Source: Pseudomonadota bacterium
GTDB taxonomy: Bacteria > Pseudomonadota > Gammaproteobacteria > Steroidobacterales > Steroidobacteraceae
Assembly: GCA_016704655.1 (NCBI GenBank)
Contig: JADIZR010000010.1
Coordinates: forward strand, 108,610-172,609
Length of the DNA: 64,000 nt
Reading direction: 5' to 3'
Positions within the stretch are counted from its first letter, which is position 1. Every line of letters starts with the position of its first letter. Below the pieces are notes generated by a model. That model was not told the DNA's origin. It ran no database searches and worked only from the letters and a program-made list of their open reading frames with translations. Shown here piece by piece: positions 9,783 to 18,940 of this stretch. The translations under genes were made by a program, and so were the position numbers.

Positions 9783-11291
9783 ATGCGGTCAATGCAGTCC
9801 GGTCGTTCTCTCCTCGGGGCCCTCGTGGCCCTGGCAGGGGCTGCGGCTGCCTGGGCGGACGCGTCGCCGGCACCGGTCACCGTCGCGTACGGGAGACTGG
9901 CGTTTGCGCCCTGCACGCTGGCGCAGGCCGGGCAGGCGCAGACCGTGCCAGCGCGCTGCGCAACACTGCAGGTGCCGGAAGATCGTTCCAGCGCGAATAG
10001 CCGCAAGATCGAACTCGCGCTCGCCTGGGTGCCGAGCACGGCGAAGACCCCGGCCAGGGACCCTGTCGTCATGCTGGCCGGGGGGCCGGGTCAGTCCGCG
10101 CTCGAAGCCTTTCCAAGCGTCTACCCCGCGTTGCGCGAAGTTCTGCGCCAACGTCACGTGCTGCTCGTGGACCAGCGCGGCGTCGGACGATCGAATCCAC
10201 TGCAATGTCCCGGGACGCTGAATGATGAGGCGTTGCGACTTCTCGAGACCGCGGGTGTCGATGAGGCGCGCCGACTGACGACCGACTGCCTGCAGGAACT
10301 CGGGCTGGACGTCGACGTTCGCGCCTATACCACCAGCGCGTACATTGCGGACCTCGAAGACGTGCGCCGTGCGCTGGGAATCGCGCAGTTCAACCTGGTC
10401 GGGGTTTCGTACGGCACGCGCGTAGGACTCGAGTACCTGCGCCGCCACCCCGCGTCAGTCCGGACAGTCGTGCTCGACTCCGTCGTGCCGCCGAGCCTGT
10501 CCCTGGGTAACGAGCATGCCAGGAATCTCGAAGCGGCCGTCGACGCCCAGTTCGCGCGTTGCACCGCGGATGCCGAATGCACGAAGCGCTTCGGGTCGCC
10601 GCGGGAGCGTCTCGATGACCTGCTGCAACGGTTGCGCCAGGATCCGCAGCGCGTGACGTATCGCGACCCGCTTACCAACGAGCAGCGTGAAGACGAATTT
10701 ACCGACGCTGCGCTCGCCGCGGTCGTGCGCTTCCATTCCTATGCGCCGCAGCTGTTCGGCATGCTGCCGATGCTGCTCGCCGAGGCCGCCAGCGGCCAGT
10801 TCGGCAACCTCATGGCCCAGTCGCGCATGCTGGAGCAGCTGATCGGCGAACAGATCTCCGTACCGCTGCAGCTTTCCGTCATGTGCACGGAGGACGCGCC
10901 GGGGATGCGGGTCGATCCGGCCGACGTCGGGACCCTCCTCGGCACGGAATTCGTCGACTACACGCTGGCGCAATGCGCGGTGTGGCCTCGTGGCACGATG
11001 CCAAAGGACTTCCACGACGCAGTGCAGTCCGACCTGCCGGTACTGCTCCTGTCCGGCGAGCTGGATCCGGTGACGCCGCCGCGGTACGCCGACGAGGTAC
11101 AGCGCACGCTGCCGAATTCACGGCATTTCGTTTTCCGCGGACAGGGCCACAGCGTGCTGGGCGTGGGTTGCGGGCCGCGGCTCGTCGCCGAGTTCATCGC
11201 TGCGGCCGATGCGAAGGCGCTCGACGGCAGTTGCCTGGACCAGTTGCAGTACTCGCCGCCGTTTGCTGGCTCGTACGGCTGGGACCCGTGA
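9783..11291 (+). CDS. secreted alpha/beta hydrolase, TAP-like (proline iminopeptidase / tripeptidyl aminopeptidase type)
   Basis: A 502-residue protein with a Sec signal peptide (hydrophobic stretch to about residue 26, cleavage near AWA). The alpha/beta-hydrolase domain has the oxyanion motif MLAGGPGQS, the nucleophile elbow LVGVSYGTRVGLEYL (Ser near residue 220), catalytic Asp in LLSGELDPVTPP, and His in GQGHSVLG. The last part is the TAP-like C-terminal domain. Enzymes of this type remove N-terminal residues from peptides in the periplasm or outside the cell. An in-frame extension upstream to 9501 is rejected because it crosses the antisense rhomboid gene and hides the signal peptide. Confidence 0.88.
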   Translation: MRSMQSGRSLLGALVALAGAAAAWADASPAPVTVAYGRLAFAPCTLAQAGQAQTVPARCATLQVPEDRSSANSRKIELALAWVPSTAKTPARDPVVMLAGGPGQSALEAFPSVYPALREVLRQRHVLLVDQRGVGRSNPLQCPGTLNDEALRLLETAGVDEARRLTTDCLQELGLDVDVRAYTTSAYIADLEDVRRALGIAQFNLVGVSYGTRVGLEYLRRHPASVRTVVLDSVVPPSLSLGNEHARNLEAAVDAQFARCTADAECTKRFGSPRERLDDLLQRLRQDPQRVTYRDPLTNEQREDEFTDAALAAVVRFHSYAPQLFGMLPMLLAEAASGQFGNLMAQSRMLEQLIGEQISVPLQLSVMCTEDAPGMRVDPADVGTLLGTEFVDYTLAQCAVWPRGTMPKDFHDAVQSDLPVLLLSGELDPVTPPRYADEVQRTLPNSRHFVFRGQGHSVLGVGCGPRLVAEFIAAADAKALDGSCLDQLQYSPPFAGSYGWDP

Positions 11292-11310
11292 GGGTCCGCA
11301 AGGTGCACAC

Positions 11311-12057
11311 ATGATTCGCGTCGAAGGGTTGCGCAAGGCTTTCCAGACGCCCGCCGGCCGCGTGCAGGCGGTCGACGGCGTGAGCTTCGCTGCGGCCGAT
11401 GGGCAGATCACCGGCCTGCTTGGCCCGAATGGAGCCGGCAAGACGACCACGCTGCGCATGCTCTACACGCTGATGTCGCCGGATTCAGGTCGTGTGCTCG
11501 TGGACGGTCTCGACGCGGCCAGCGAGCCCACGTGCGTGCGCGCGAGCCTCGGCGTGCTGCCCGATGCGCGTGGGATCTACAAGCGGTTGACTGCGCGCGA
11601 GAACATCGCGTACTTCGGCGCCCTGCAGGGGCTCGACGATCGCGTCATCGCGGAGCGCACCGCGCGGCTCGTGGCGGCACTCGAGATGCACGATTTCATC
11701 GATCGACGTGCCGAGGGTTTCTCGCAGGGGCAGCGCACCAAGACCGCGATTGCCCGCGCATTGGTGCACGCTCCCCGCAACGTGCTGCTCGACGAACCGA
11801 CCAACGGACTCGACGTGATGACCACGCGCTCGCTGCGCAACTTCCTGCTCGAGCAGCGGGCCGCGGGCCGCTGCGTGCTGCTGTCGAGTCACATCATGCA
11901 GGAGGTGGCGCGGCTCTGCGACCGGATCGTCGTGATCGCGCACGGACACGTCGTTGCCGACGGCACCCCGGACGAGCTGCGCGAGTCGACCGGCTGCGCC
12001 AATCTCGAGGACGCTTTCGTCAAGGCGATCGGTTCGGACGAGGGTTTGTTCGCGTGA
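11311..12057 (+). CDS. ABC transporter ATP-binding protein, NatA-like
   Basis: This 248-residue nucleotide-binding subunit has Walker A GPNGAGKTT near residue 37, Q-loop region, signature FSQGQRTK near 132, Walker B VLLDEPTNGLD near 153, and the H-loop SSHIMQE. It starts with MIRVEGLRKAF. The sequence resembles NatA, the ATPase of a two-component sodium exporter, and other ABC-2 exporters. It overlaps the permease start by four bases (GTGA), so the two are co-expressed. Substrate assignment to sodium is tentative. Confidence 0.9.
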   Translation: MIRVEGLRKAFQTPAGRVQAVDGVSFAAADGQITGLLGPNGAGKTTTLRMLYTLMSPDSGRVLVDGLDAASEPTCVRASLGVLPDARGIYKRLTARENIAYFGALQGLDDRVIAERTARLVAALEMHDFIDRRAEGFSQGQRTKTAIARALVHAPRNVLLDEPTNGLDVMTTRSLRNFLLEQRAAGRCVLLSSHIMQEVARLCDRIVVIAHGHVVADGTPDELRESTGCANLEDAFVKAIGSDEGLFA

Positions 12058-13232
12058 GGGCACTGTGGATCGTCCTGCGCAAGGAGTTGCTCGACGCGTT
12101 CCGCGACCGCCGCATGCTGCTGGTCGCATTCGTGGTGATTCCACTCGCGATCCCGCTGGTTCTGGCCGGCACCAACGCGCTCAGCGCACGCAAGCAGACC
12201 CGGCAGCTCGAAGGACCGCTGCAGTTGCCGGTCATCGGCGCGGAGCGCGCGCCGAACCTCGTCGCCTGGCTGCAATCGCACAACGTCAAGGTGCTGCCCG
12301 CGCCACGGGATGCCGACGCGGCCGTGCGCACACAGGAGCGCGACGTCGTCCTGCGCATCGACGAAGAGTACGGCGTGGACTGGCGTTCCGGCCGGCCCGC
12401 AAGTGTCGAGGTGATCTTCGACAGCTCGCGTCCGCTGGCTTCCGGCGCGACCGTGGCGCGATTGGGCGGCTTGCTCGACGGTTACAGCAGCACCGTGGGT
12501 ACGCTGCGGCTGGTTGCCCGGGGCATTCATCCTGCGGTCGCCAACCCGCTGCAGGTCGGCACGCGTGACGTGGCCACGCCCGAGGCTCGCTTCGACCTGT
12601 CGCAACAGATCCTGCCGTACCTGTTGCTGCTGCTGGCGTTCATCGGCGGCATGCAGCTCGCAATCGATGCCACCGCGGGCGAGCGCGAGCGGCAGTCGCT
12701 GGAACCGCTGCTCGCGACGCCCGTTGCGCGCGAGTCGATCATAAGCGCCAAGATCCTTGCCACGGCGGTGTTCTCGCTGCTGTCGATCGCCGTCACGCTC
12801 ATAGCATATCGCCTGGTCTTCGCCGTCGCGCCGGCGCGCGGCATGGACGCGTCCTTCGATCTCGGACCCGGCGGACTGGTGCAGCTGTTCCTGATCATCC
12901 TGCCGATCGTACTGCTCGGCGCGACCGTGCTGACGGCGCTCGCCGCGTTCGCGCGCAGTTACCGCGAGGCGCAGGGGTACCTGCCGCTGCTGATGTTCCT
13001 GCCGATGATTCCGTCGCTGGTGCTGATGGTTGCGCCGGTCCGGACGCAGCTCTGGATGCTGGCGGTGCCGTTCCTGAGCCAGAACCAGATGATCGTGCGC
13101 GTGCTGCGCTCGGAACGGATCAGTGCGCTCGACTGGGCGGTGAGCCTGGGTGCTTCGTTCGCGGTGGTCGCGGTCGTGTGGTGGATAGCGGCGCGCTTGT
13201 ACCATCGCGAGCAGCTCGCCACCTCGTCGTGA
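12054..13232 (+). CDS. ABC-2 type transporter permease, NatB-like
   Basis: A 392-residue membrane protein beginning at GTG 12054 within the stop of the ATPase gene. One transmembrane helix lies near residues 20-40, then a large extracytoplasmic domain (about 45-185). A cluster of five helices follows from LPYLLLLLAFIGGMQLAIDA onward. The motif ERERQSLEPLLATPV is typical of NatB and ABC-2 permeases. With the ATPase it should form an exporter of sodium or a hydrophobic compound. It converges on the gamma-glutamyltransferase gene with a 15-base gap and no obvious terminator. Confidence 0.88.
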   Translation: MRALWIVLRKELLDAFRDRRMLLVAFVVIPLAIPLVLAGTNALSARKQTRQLEGPLQLPVIGAERAPNLVAWLQSHNVKVLPAPRDADAAVRTQERDVVLRIDEEYGVDWRSGRPASVEVIFDSSRPLASGATVARLGGLLDGYSSTVGTLRLVARGIHPAVANPLQVGTRDVATPEARFDLSQQILPYLLLLLAFIGGMQLAIDATAGERERQSLEPLLATPVARESIISAKILATAVFSLLSIAVTLIAYRLVFAVAPARGMDASFDLGPGGLVQLFLIILPIVLLGATVLTALAAFARSYREAQGYLPLLMFLPMIPSLVLMVAPVRTQLWMLAVPFLSQNQMIVRVLRSERISALDWAVSLGASFAVVAVVWWIAARLYHREQLATSS

Positions 13233-13247
13233 CCCGTCGCGGGCGTG

Positions 13248-15062
13248 CTACCAGCCGATGCCGTAGTCCTCGCCGTGGTTGCTCGAGCCGCCCCAGAACG
13301 TGCCGTTCTCCGGGTCGATCATGATCGCGTTGATCGGGCCCGAGGTGCGCGCCTCGAATTCGGGCTTGTAGCCGCGCCCGATCAGTTCCCGGGTGACCCA
13401 CTGTGGCATCGATGAGTTCAGCACGATGCGGCCCGGCTGCGATGCGTGCTGGTCGAACGACGCTTTCATCTGGTAGCTGTTGAAATTGGCGGCCTCGGCG
13501 GCTTCCTGCGGCGTCATGCCGAATTCCTGCACGTTCAGGAAGAACTGCAGCAGGTTCTGGTCCTGCGAGTCGCCGCCCTGCACGGCGAAGGCCAGCCACG
13601 GTTTGCCTCCCTTGAGCGCGAGGCTCGGCGTGAGCGTGACGCGCGGACGCTTGCCCGGTGCCACGACGTTGAACGGGTTCTCGGCCGGGTCGAGCACGAA
13701 CGACTGCATGCGCTGGCTGAGCCCGATGCCCGTGCGCCCCGCAATCGTCGCCGGTACCCAGCCACCGCTCGGTGTCACCGACACCAGCCAGCCGTTCGCA
13801 TCCGCGGCCATCACGGTCGTCGTGCCGCTCCTGAAGCCCGCTTCGAAGTCCGCCAGTTGAGGATCACCGGGCCCCGCGTTCACATCGTTGCGATCCATGC
13901 GGATCGTCGCGGCGCGCTGCTTCGCGTACTCCTTCGAGAGCAGGCCCTGCGTGGGCTCTGCGGGCGGAAAATGTGGGTCGCCGTAATAGAAGTCGCGATC
14001 GGCGAAGGCGAGGTTCATCGCCTGGTAGACGGTGTGGATGTAGTTTGCGCTGTTGTAACCCATCGCGCGCACGTCGAAGTTCTCGAGGATGTTCAGCGAC
14101 TGCAGCAGCGCCGGGCCCTGCGTCCAGACGTCGAGCTTGTAGACCTCGACGCCGCGGTAATTGGTGCTGAGCGGCTGCTCGATGAGCGGCCGCCACTGCG
14201 CGAGGTCGTCGAGCGTGATCAGGCCACCCTGTTCCTGCACGCCGCGCACGAACTCCTGCGCGATGTCGCCGCGATAGAAGCGGTCGTACGCCGCCTGCAG
14301 GGCCTCCTTGCGCGACTTGCCGGCGGCAAGCGCCTGCTTCTCCGCCTCGACCATCTTGCGCAGCGTGGCGGCGAGGTCGGGCTGACGGAAGATTTCACCC
14401 GCGCGCGGTGCTGCGCGCGCCGAGCCGAGGTGCGGCAGCATCACCTGCTTCGAGTACGGCCATTCCTGGAGCTTGTCCTTCCAGCGCTCTATGAGATCGG
14501 CTGTCTCGCCGTCGATCGGATAGCCATCCGCGAGTTCGATGGCGGGGGCCAGCACCTCGGCCAGCGAGAGCGTGCCGTACTCCTGCAGCATCAGGATGAT
14601 GCCGCCCGGAGTGCCGGGCGTGACCGCCGCGAGCGGGCCGTAGGCGGGCGGGTACTTGAAGCCCTTGCCTTTAAAGAATTCGGGCGTCGCACCGGTGGGT
14701 GCCATGCCGAGCCCGTTGATCGCGACCACCTTCTTCGCGCGCGGATCGTAGATCAGGGCCTGTGTCTCGCCGCCCCAGTGCAGCACGTCCCACATCGTGG
14801 ACGTCGCGGCAATCATGGCGCAGGCCGCGTCGACGGCATTGCCGCCCCGCTCGAAGATCTTCGCGCCGGCCGTGGCGCCGAGCGGCTTGCCGGTGATCGC
14901 CATCCAGTGCTGGCCGTGCAGCGGCGGCTTCTGGGTCCTGGCGAGCGACCGCGCGACCGCGGGCGAGTAGGTCTGGGCGTCGGCCGGCGGCGTTGAGACG
15001 GTGCTCATCAGGCAAATGCTCGTGGCGGCAAGGGCCGCAATCGACTGGCGAAATGCAGGCAT
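13248..15062 (-). CDS. ggt: gamma-glutamyltransferase (glutathione hydrolase) family protein
   Basis: A 604-residue exported Ntn-hydrolase precursor with a signal peptide ending near ADA. Family enzymes self-cleave before a Thr and hydrolyse or transfer gamma-glutamyl groups of glutathione. Conserved parts include ATAGAKIFERGGNAVDAACA, GTPGGI, and YGDPHF; the likely cleavage region is GFRSGTTTVMAADANG, Thr near residue 414. Common GGTs have GTTHFSV here, so GTTTVM is unusual and the substrate may differ (finding below). GGGAG lies before the ATG. The gene diverges from an M20 amidohydrolase, with 74 bases between the starts. Confidence 0.87.
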   Translation of the reverse strand: MPAFRQSIAALAATSICLMSTVSTPPADAQTYSPAVARSLARTQKPPLHGQHWMAITGKPLGATAGAKIFERGGNAVDAACAMIAATSTMWDVLHWGGETQALIYDPRAKKVVAINGLGMAPTGATPEFFKGKGFKYPPAYGPLAAVTPGTPGGIILMLQEYGTLSLAEVLAPAIELADGYPIDGETADLIERWKDKLQEWPYSKQVMLPHLGSARAAPRAGEIFRQPDLAATLRKMVEAEKQALAAGKSRKEALQAAYDRFYRGDIAQEFVRGVQEQGGLITLDDLAQWRPLIEQPLSTNYRGVEVYKLDVWTQGPALLQSLNILENFDVRAMGYNSANYIHTVYQAMNLAFADRDFYYGDPHFPPAEPTQGLLSKEYAKQRAATIRMDRNDVNAGPGDPQLADFEAGFRSGTTTVMAADANGWLVSVTPSGGWVPATIAGRTGIGLSQRMQSFVLDPAENPFNVVAPGKRPRVTLTPSLALKGGKPWLAFAVQGGDSQDQNLLQFFLNVQEFGMTPQEAAEAANFNSYQMKASFDQHASQPGRIVLNSSMPQWVTRELIGRGYKPEFEARTSGPINAIMIDPENGTFWGGSSNHGEDYGIGW

Positions 15063-15136
15063 CTGGTGCTCCCGGTCGCTGCGGTCCCTGAAGTATGCTG
15101 CGCGCCTCGTCCCACCGCTACCAGGGCACCCCGATC

Positions 15137-16450
15137 ATGACCCATCGCCAGTTACTCGCTTCGCTTCTGCTGGTCGCGACTGCTGTCGCCCCGACGCAGG
15201 CCGCCGTCACGGACGCGTCGCTCGATGCCGCCACCGCCGCGGTGATGCCGCAGGTGATCACCTGGCGTCGCGATTTCCACCAGCACCCGGAACTCAGCAA
15301 CCGCGAATTTCGCACGTCGAAGATCGTGGCTGACCAGTTGCGCCAGATGGGGATCGAGGTGCAGACGGGTATCGCGCACACGGGCGTCGTGGGAATCCTC
15401 CGGGGTGGCAAGCCAGGCCCGACGATCGCGCTGCGCTCGGACATGGACGCGCTGCCCGTCACGGAGCAGGGCGACTTGCCTTTCAAGTCGACGGCGACGT
15501 CAGAGTATCGCGGAGAGAAAGTCGGCGTGATGCACGCCTGCGGCCACGACGGTCACATGGCGATCCTGCTCGGGGCGGCCAAGGTGCTCGCCGGCATGCG
15601 CAACGAACTTCCCGGCACGGTGATGTTCATCTTCCAGCCTGCAGAAGAGGGCGCCCCCGACGGTGAACGAGGCGGCGCCAGCCTGATGCTCGACGAGGGC
15701 CTGTTTGCGAGCAACAAACCCGACGCCGTGTTCGGCCTGCACCTCTGGTCGGCGATGAACACTGGCGCGATCGGCTACCGCGAAGGCTCCTTGATGGCCG
15801 CGTCGGACCGCTTCAAGCTCGTGGTCAAGGGCCGGCAGACGCACGGCTCGCGGCCCTGGGGCGGCGTCGACCCCATCGTCACCGCCTCGCAGATCGTGCT
15901 GGCGCTGCAGACGATCGTGAGCCGCCAGGTCAACATCACCGAATACCCGGCCGTCGTCTCGGTGGGCGCGATCAAGGGCGGCATCCGCAACAACATCATC
16001 CCGGAGTCGGTCGAGATGGTCGGCACCTTCCGCACCTTCGACCCGGCCGTGCGCGAGCAGGTCATCGCGAGCATCAAGCAGATCTCGAGCCAGACCGCGG
16101 CAGCGGCGGGCGCCACCACGGAGTTCGAACTCGGCGGCGACCCGAATCCCGTCGTGGTCAACGACCCTGCGTTGACCGCACGGGCCGTGGCCTCGCTGCA
16201 GCGTGCAGCAGGCGGCAACACCGTCAAGGTCATGCCGTTCGTCACCGGCTCGGAAGATTTCGCGTATTACGGGCAGAAGGTGCCGGCGTTCTTTTACATG
16301 GTCGGTGTCACGCCGCCGGGCCAGGACGCTGCCGCCGCGCCCAGCAACCATTCGCCGCTGTTCTATATGGATGAAGGTGCGCTGCCGGTGGCAGTGCGCA
16401 CGATCCTTGGCGCAGCCGTCGACTACCTGCAGGGCGCGCCGTCGAACTGA
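15137..16450 (+). CDS. M20-family metallo-amidohydrolase, exported
   Basis: A 437-residue dizinc hydrolase with a signal peptide (LLASLLLVATAVAPTQAA). Metal-site motifs are SDMDALPV, MHACGHDGHM (near residue 134), the catalytic Glu pair in QPAEEGAPDGERGG, and GSEDFAYYG near the C-terminus. The family removes acyl groups from amino acids (hippurate, N-acetyl amino acids) or cleaves dipeptides. ATG 15137 is chosen over one at 15095 because it places the signal peptide at the N-terminus. The divergent neighbour is a secreted gamma-glutamyltransferase, so both may act on exported peptides or conjugates. Confidence 0.9.
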   Translation: MTHRQLLASLLLVATAVAPTQAAVTDASLDAATAAVMPQVITWRRDFHQHPELSNREFRTSKIVADQLRQMGIEVQTGIAHTGVVGILRGGKPGPTIALRSDMDALPVTEQGDLPFKSTATSEYRGEKVGVMHACGHDGHMAILLGAAKVLAGMRNELPGTVMFIFQPAEEGAPDGERGGASLMLDEGLFASNKPDAVFGLHLWSAMNTGAIGYREGSLMAASDRFKLVVKGRQTHGSRPWGGVDPIVTASQIVLALQTIVSRQVNITEYPAVVSVGAIKGGIRNNIIPESVEMVGTFRTFDPAVREQVIASIKQISSQTAAAAGATTEFELGGDPNPVVVNDPALTARAVASLQRAAGGNTVKVMPFVTGSEDFAYYGQKVPAFFYMVGVTPPGQDAAAAPSNHSPLFYMDEGALPVAVRTILGAAVDYLQGAPSN

Positions 16451-16484
16451 GTTCAGTCGACGGGTCGGCCGCCGCGGTGGGCGG

Positions 16485-16568
16485 GTCCACGGCATTGCGC
16501 ACGGCGGGACGGTGCAGGATCACCGTGGCGATGCAGCCATTCTTTTCGACACGGATCGCGTCAGGCAT
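16485..16568 (-). pseudogene. enoyl-CoA hydratase/isomerase (crotonase) N-terminal remnant
   Basis: A good ribosome site (CGGAG, five bases from ATG 16568) is followed by MPDAIRVEKNGCIATVILHR and then PAVRNAVD. This is the canonical first 28 residues of crotonase-family proteins. Homology then stops abruptly near 16485 and the frame runs on as unrelated sequence into the 3' end of the M20 gene. The rest of the crotonase (about 230 residues) is absent, so this is a deletion stub. It may still be translated as a short peptide. Confidence 0.6.
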
Positions 16569-16675
16569 GGAGACTCCGGGGTAAACCTTTTCGCCTTGTG
16601 TCGCATCTGATCTGTCACAGGGGCACGACACGGGCCGCCACGCGGCCTGTGTAGGATGCCGGACCCGGCCGCGCG

Positions 16676-17302
16676 GTGCGACGGGTAGCAGCGAGGTGGG
16701 TCTTGGCATACGCCGGGGAGGTCGTTGATGAACTGCAGCGCGTGCGCGAGGCGGCCGAGGAGCGCCGGCTGGTCACGTCCGCGGCAGACGGTTCGTCCGC
16801 GGCCTTCGAGCAGCTCTACCGCCGGCATGCGGCGCGCATCCACGCGTTGTGCCTGCGCATGACCGGCAACGTCGCGACGGCCGAAGACTGCACGCAGGAA
16901 GCCTTCGTGCAGGCGTGGCGGAACCTGCCGCGCTTCGAGACGCGCAGCGCGTTCGGGACGTGGCTGCACCGGATCGCGGTGAACGTGGTGCTGCAGCAGG
17001 CGCGACGTCGGGCTGAATCGCTCGGCGCCGGGGATTCGGTCGAGCGTGAGGTCGCCGACGTCCTGGCCGACCATTCGACGGTCGATCCCGGCCGCAGCCT
17101 CGACCTCGAAACTGCCATCGCCGGGCTGCCCCCGGGAGCGCGGCACGTGCTGGTGCTGGTGGGCGTGTACGGCCACTCGCACGAAGAGGCCTCGCAACTG
17201 CTCGGCATTGCCGTCGGAACCTGCAAGGCACAGTTACACCGAGCCCGCGCGCTGTTGAGCGCCAGGCTCGGGGAAGCGGAGCGGAACCATGACGCAGGAT
17301 GA
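16676..17302 (+). CDS. ECF-type RNA polymerase sigma factor
   Basis: A sigma-70 group IV factor of up to 208 residues. Region 2 covers FEQLYRRHAARIHALCLRMT and TAEDCTQEAFVQAWRNLPRF (about residues 43-90), with the -10 recognition segment FGTWLHRIAVNVVL. Region 4 includes LPPGARHVLVLVGVYGHSHEEASQLLGIAVGTCKAQLHRAR. The start is uncertain: GTG 16676 is taken, but TTG 16703, preceded by GAGGTGG, would drop nine residues. It overlaps an anti-sigma-like gene by 14 bases and leads an operon with a DUF4097 protein, so it probably controls an envelope response. Confidence 0.9.
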   Translation: MRRVAARWVLAYAGEVVDELQRVREAAEERRLVTSAADGSSAAFEQLYRRHAARIHALCLRMTGNVATAEDCTQEAFVQAWRNLPRFETRSAFGTWLHRIAVNVVLQQARRRAESLGAGDSVEREVADVLADHSTVDPGRSLDLETAIAGLPPGARHVLVLVGVYGHSHEEASQLLGIAVGTCKAQLHRARALLSARLGEAERNHDAG

Positions 17303-17951
17303 ACGCACAGCCCAGGACGCCGCCGCGCGACTCGATGCCCGGCTCGGTGAGTTGCCGCTCGAGGTGGCACCCCGTCGTGACTTGTGGCCTGACATCGCCG
17401 CGCGGATCGAAGAGCGCGCGCAGCCCGTTGCGGCCACCACGCGATCTCCCGCCTGGCTCTGGCAGGTAGCTGCTGCGGTGGTGCTGGTCGCAGGCTCCTC
17501 GCTGCTCACTGCGAGCCTGCTCGACAGAAATGTCCTGGTGCAGCAGTCCGCAGTGCCGGCTGTCCAGGCGAACGCACACGCGGCGTCGGATGGGGCAGTG
17601 GTCATGCCAGCCGCATTCGGTCCGGCGGGTCAGCTCGATCCGGAATACGTCGCGGCCCGGCGTCAGCTGACGCAGCTGCTGGACCAGCGCATCGCCGCGC
17701 TGCCGACGTCTGCCCGTGCGAAGCTCGAGTTCAACCTCGGTGAAATGCGTCGCGCCGCGGATGAGATCAATGCTGCGCTGGCCGAACAGCCGGGCGATCC
17801 GTTGCTCGAGGAGCTGCTGCTGAAGACGTACCAGGACGAGCTGGCCATGCTGTCGAACATCAGTCAGTTGACCAGCAGTCTCGAGAAAGCGCCAGCGAAT
17901 ATGCCGGCAAATATGCCCGTGTCGCCGAATGGCGAGAGGATGCAGTTATGA
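17289..17951 (+). CDS. membrane-anchored anti-sigma-factor-like protein
   Basis: This 220-residue protein has a charged N-terminal domain (about 1-52), one transmembrane helix (WLWQVAAAVVLVAGSSLLTA, about 55-74), and an extracytoplasmic part with a helix-rich region (about 115-205). The helical part includes LDQRIAALPTSARAKLEFNL. Its layout and its overlap with the ECF sigma gene indicate the cognate anti-sigma factor, holding the sigma at the membrane until a signal arrives. No HxxxCxxC zinc motif is seen, unlike the second sigma/anti-sigma pair at 35684-36795. It overlaps the next gene by ATGA. Confidence 0.75.
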   Translation: MTQDERTAQDAAARLDARLGELPLEVAPRRDLWPDIAARIEERAQPVAATTRSPAWLWQVAAAVVLVAGSSLLTASLLDRNVLVQQSAVPAVQANAHAASDGAVVMPAAFGPAGQLDPEYVAARRQLTQLLDQRIAALPTSARAKLEFNLGEMRRAADEINAALAEQPGDPLLEELLLKTYQDELAMLSNISQLTSSLEKAPANMPANMPVSPNGERMQL

Positions 17952-18865
17952 AGACTGATATTGTCGCCGCCCCCAGTGGCCGAACCGTGGCGCGATCCAT
18001 CGTGCTGCTCGTTGCGACCCTGCCGCTCGCCGTGCTCGCAGGCACGCCGATCGACAAGCGCACGTCTGCGGACCCTGCTGGAACCGTCGAAATCTCGAAC
18101 ACGGCGGGATCGGTCGTGGTGACGGGGTGGGACCGCAACGAGGTCGAGGTCACGGGCGAACTCGGCAAGGGTACGGAACGGCTCGATTTCACCAGATCCG
18201 ACACGGTCACCCGCATCAAGGTGGTCCTGCCCGACCGTTCCTACAACGTCGACGACACCGACCTGATTGTGAAGGTGCCTGCCGGTTCGCAGGTGTCGAT
18301 CAACACCGTGAGCGCCGATATCGGTGTCCAGGCCGTGCGCGGCACGCAACGCCTGCAGTCGGTCAGCGGCGACCTGCGCACTGAGACCAGCGGCGAGGAC
18401 CTCGAGTGCCGCACTGTCAGCGGTGACGTCACCATCGCCGGCTCCGGCAGGAAGGGACTGGTGTCGATCACGACCGTGAGCGGCAATGCCAGCGCCACCC
18501 GGCTCGCTGGCGAAGTGAACGGCAGCACCGTGAGTGGCGACTTCACGCTTGCCGTTGGTGCAACCACCAGGTCGCGCCTGCGGTCGACCAGCGGCAACCT
18601 GACGTTGCAGGGCTCGCTCGCGCCGGACGCGCGCGTCGACATCGAAAGCATCAGCGGGGACGTGCGGCTCGACCTGGTCGGCAATACCGGCGCGGACTAC
18701 GACGTTTCGAGCTTCAGTGGCGAGATCCGCCCCTGCTTCGGGCCTAAGCCCGTGCGCACGGACGAATACGCTCCGGGCAAGGAGTGGCGCCATCAGGAGG
18801 CCAATGCCAGCGCCCGGGTGCGCATCAAGACGCTGAGCGGCGACGTCGGCGTGTGCCGGAAATAG
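17948..18865 (+). CDS. exported DUF4097-family beta-repeat protein
   Basis: A 305-residue protein with a signal peptide (VARSIVLLVATLPLAVLAG) and then a repetitive beta-structure. Short repeats of the form xVSGDVxI recur: SVSGDLRTETSG, TVSGDVTIAGSG, TVSGNASATRL, TVSGDFTLAVG, SISGDVRLDLVG, TLSGDVGVCRK. This is the DUF4097 pattern (putative adhesin, right-handed beta fold). It is the last gene of the sigma/anti-sigma operon and starts inside the anti-sigma stop, so it may be an effector or sensor of the same envelope response. Exact function is unknown. Confidence 0.85.
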   Translation: MKTDIVAAPSGRTVARSIVLLVATLPLAVLAGTPIDKRTSADPAGTVEISNTAGSVVVTGWDRNEVEVTGELGKGTERLDFTRSDTVTRIKVVLPDRSYNVDDTDLIVKVPAGSQVSINTVSADIGVQAVRGTQRLQSVSGDLRTETSGEDLECRTVSGDVTIAGSGRKGLVSITTVSGNASATRLAGEVNGSTVSGDFTLAVGATTRSRLRSTSGNLTLQGSLAPDARVDIESISGDVRLDLVGNTGADYDVSSFSGEIRPCFGPKPVRTDEYAPGKEWRHQEANASARVRIKTLSGDVGVCRK

Positions 18866-18940
18866 TCGCGCCGGGATACGCTCGCAGCGTGGATTGATGG
18901 ACAATGCGGCGCGGGGTGGGAACGACGAAACGGTCAATCG

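Noticed and set aside
11532..12050. N-terminal extension of the NatB-like permease over the ATPase gene
   Set aside because: It is the other-frame reading of the ATPase and has no hydrophobic or conserved sequence; GTG 12054 is the real start.
13446..14996. A 516-residue plus-strand open frame opposite the gamma-glutamyltransferase gene
   Set aside because: It is a GC-rich antisense shadow; the minus-strand gene has a signal peptide and family motifs over its full length.
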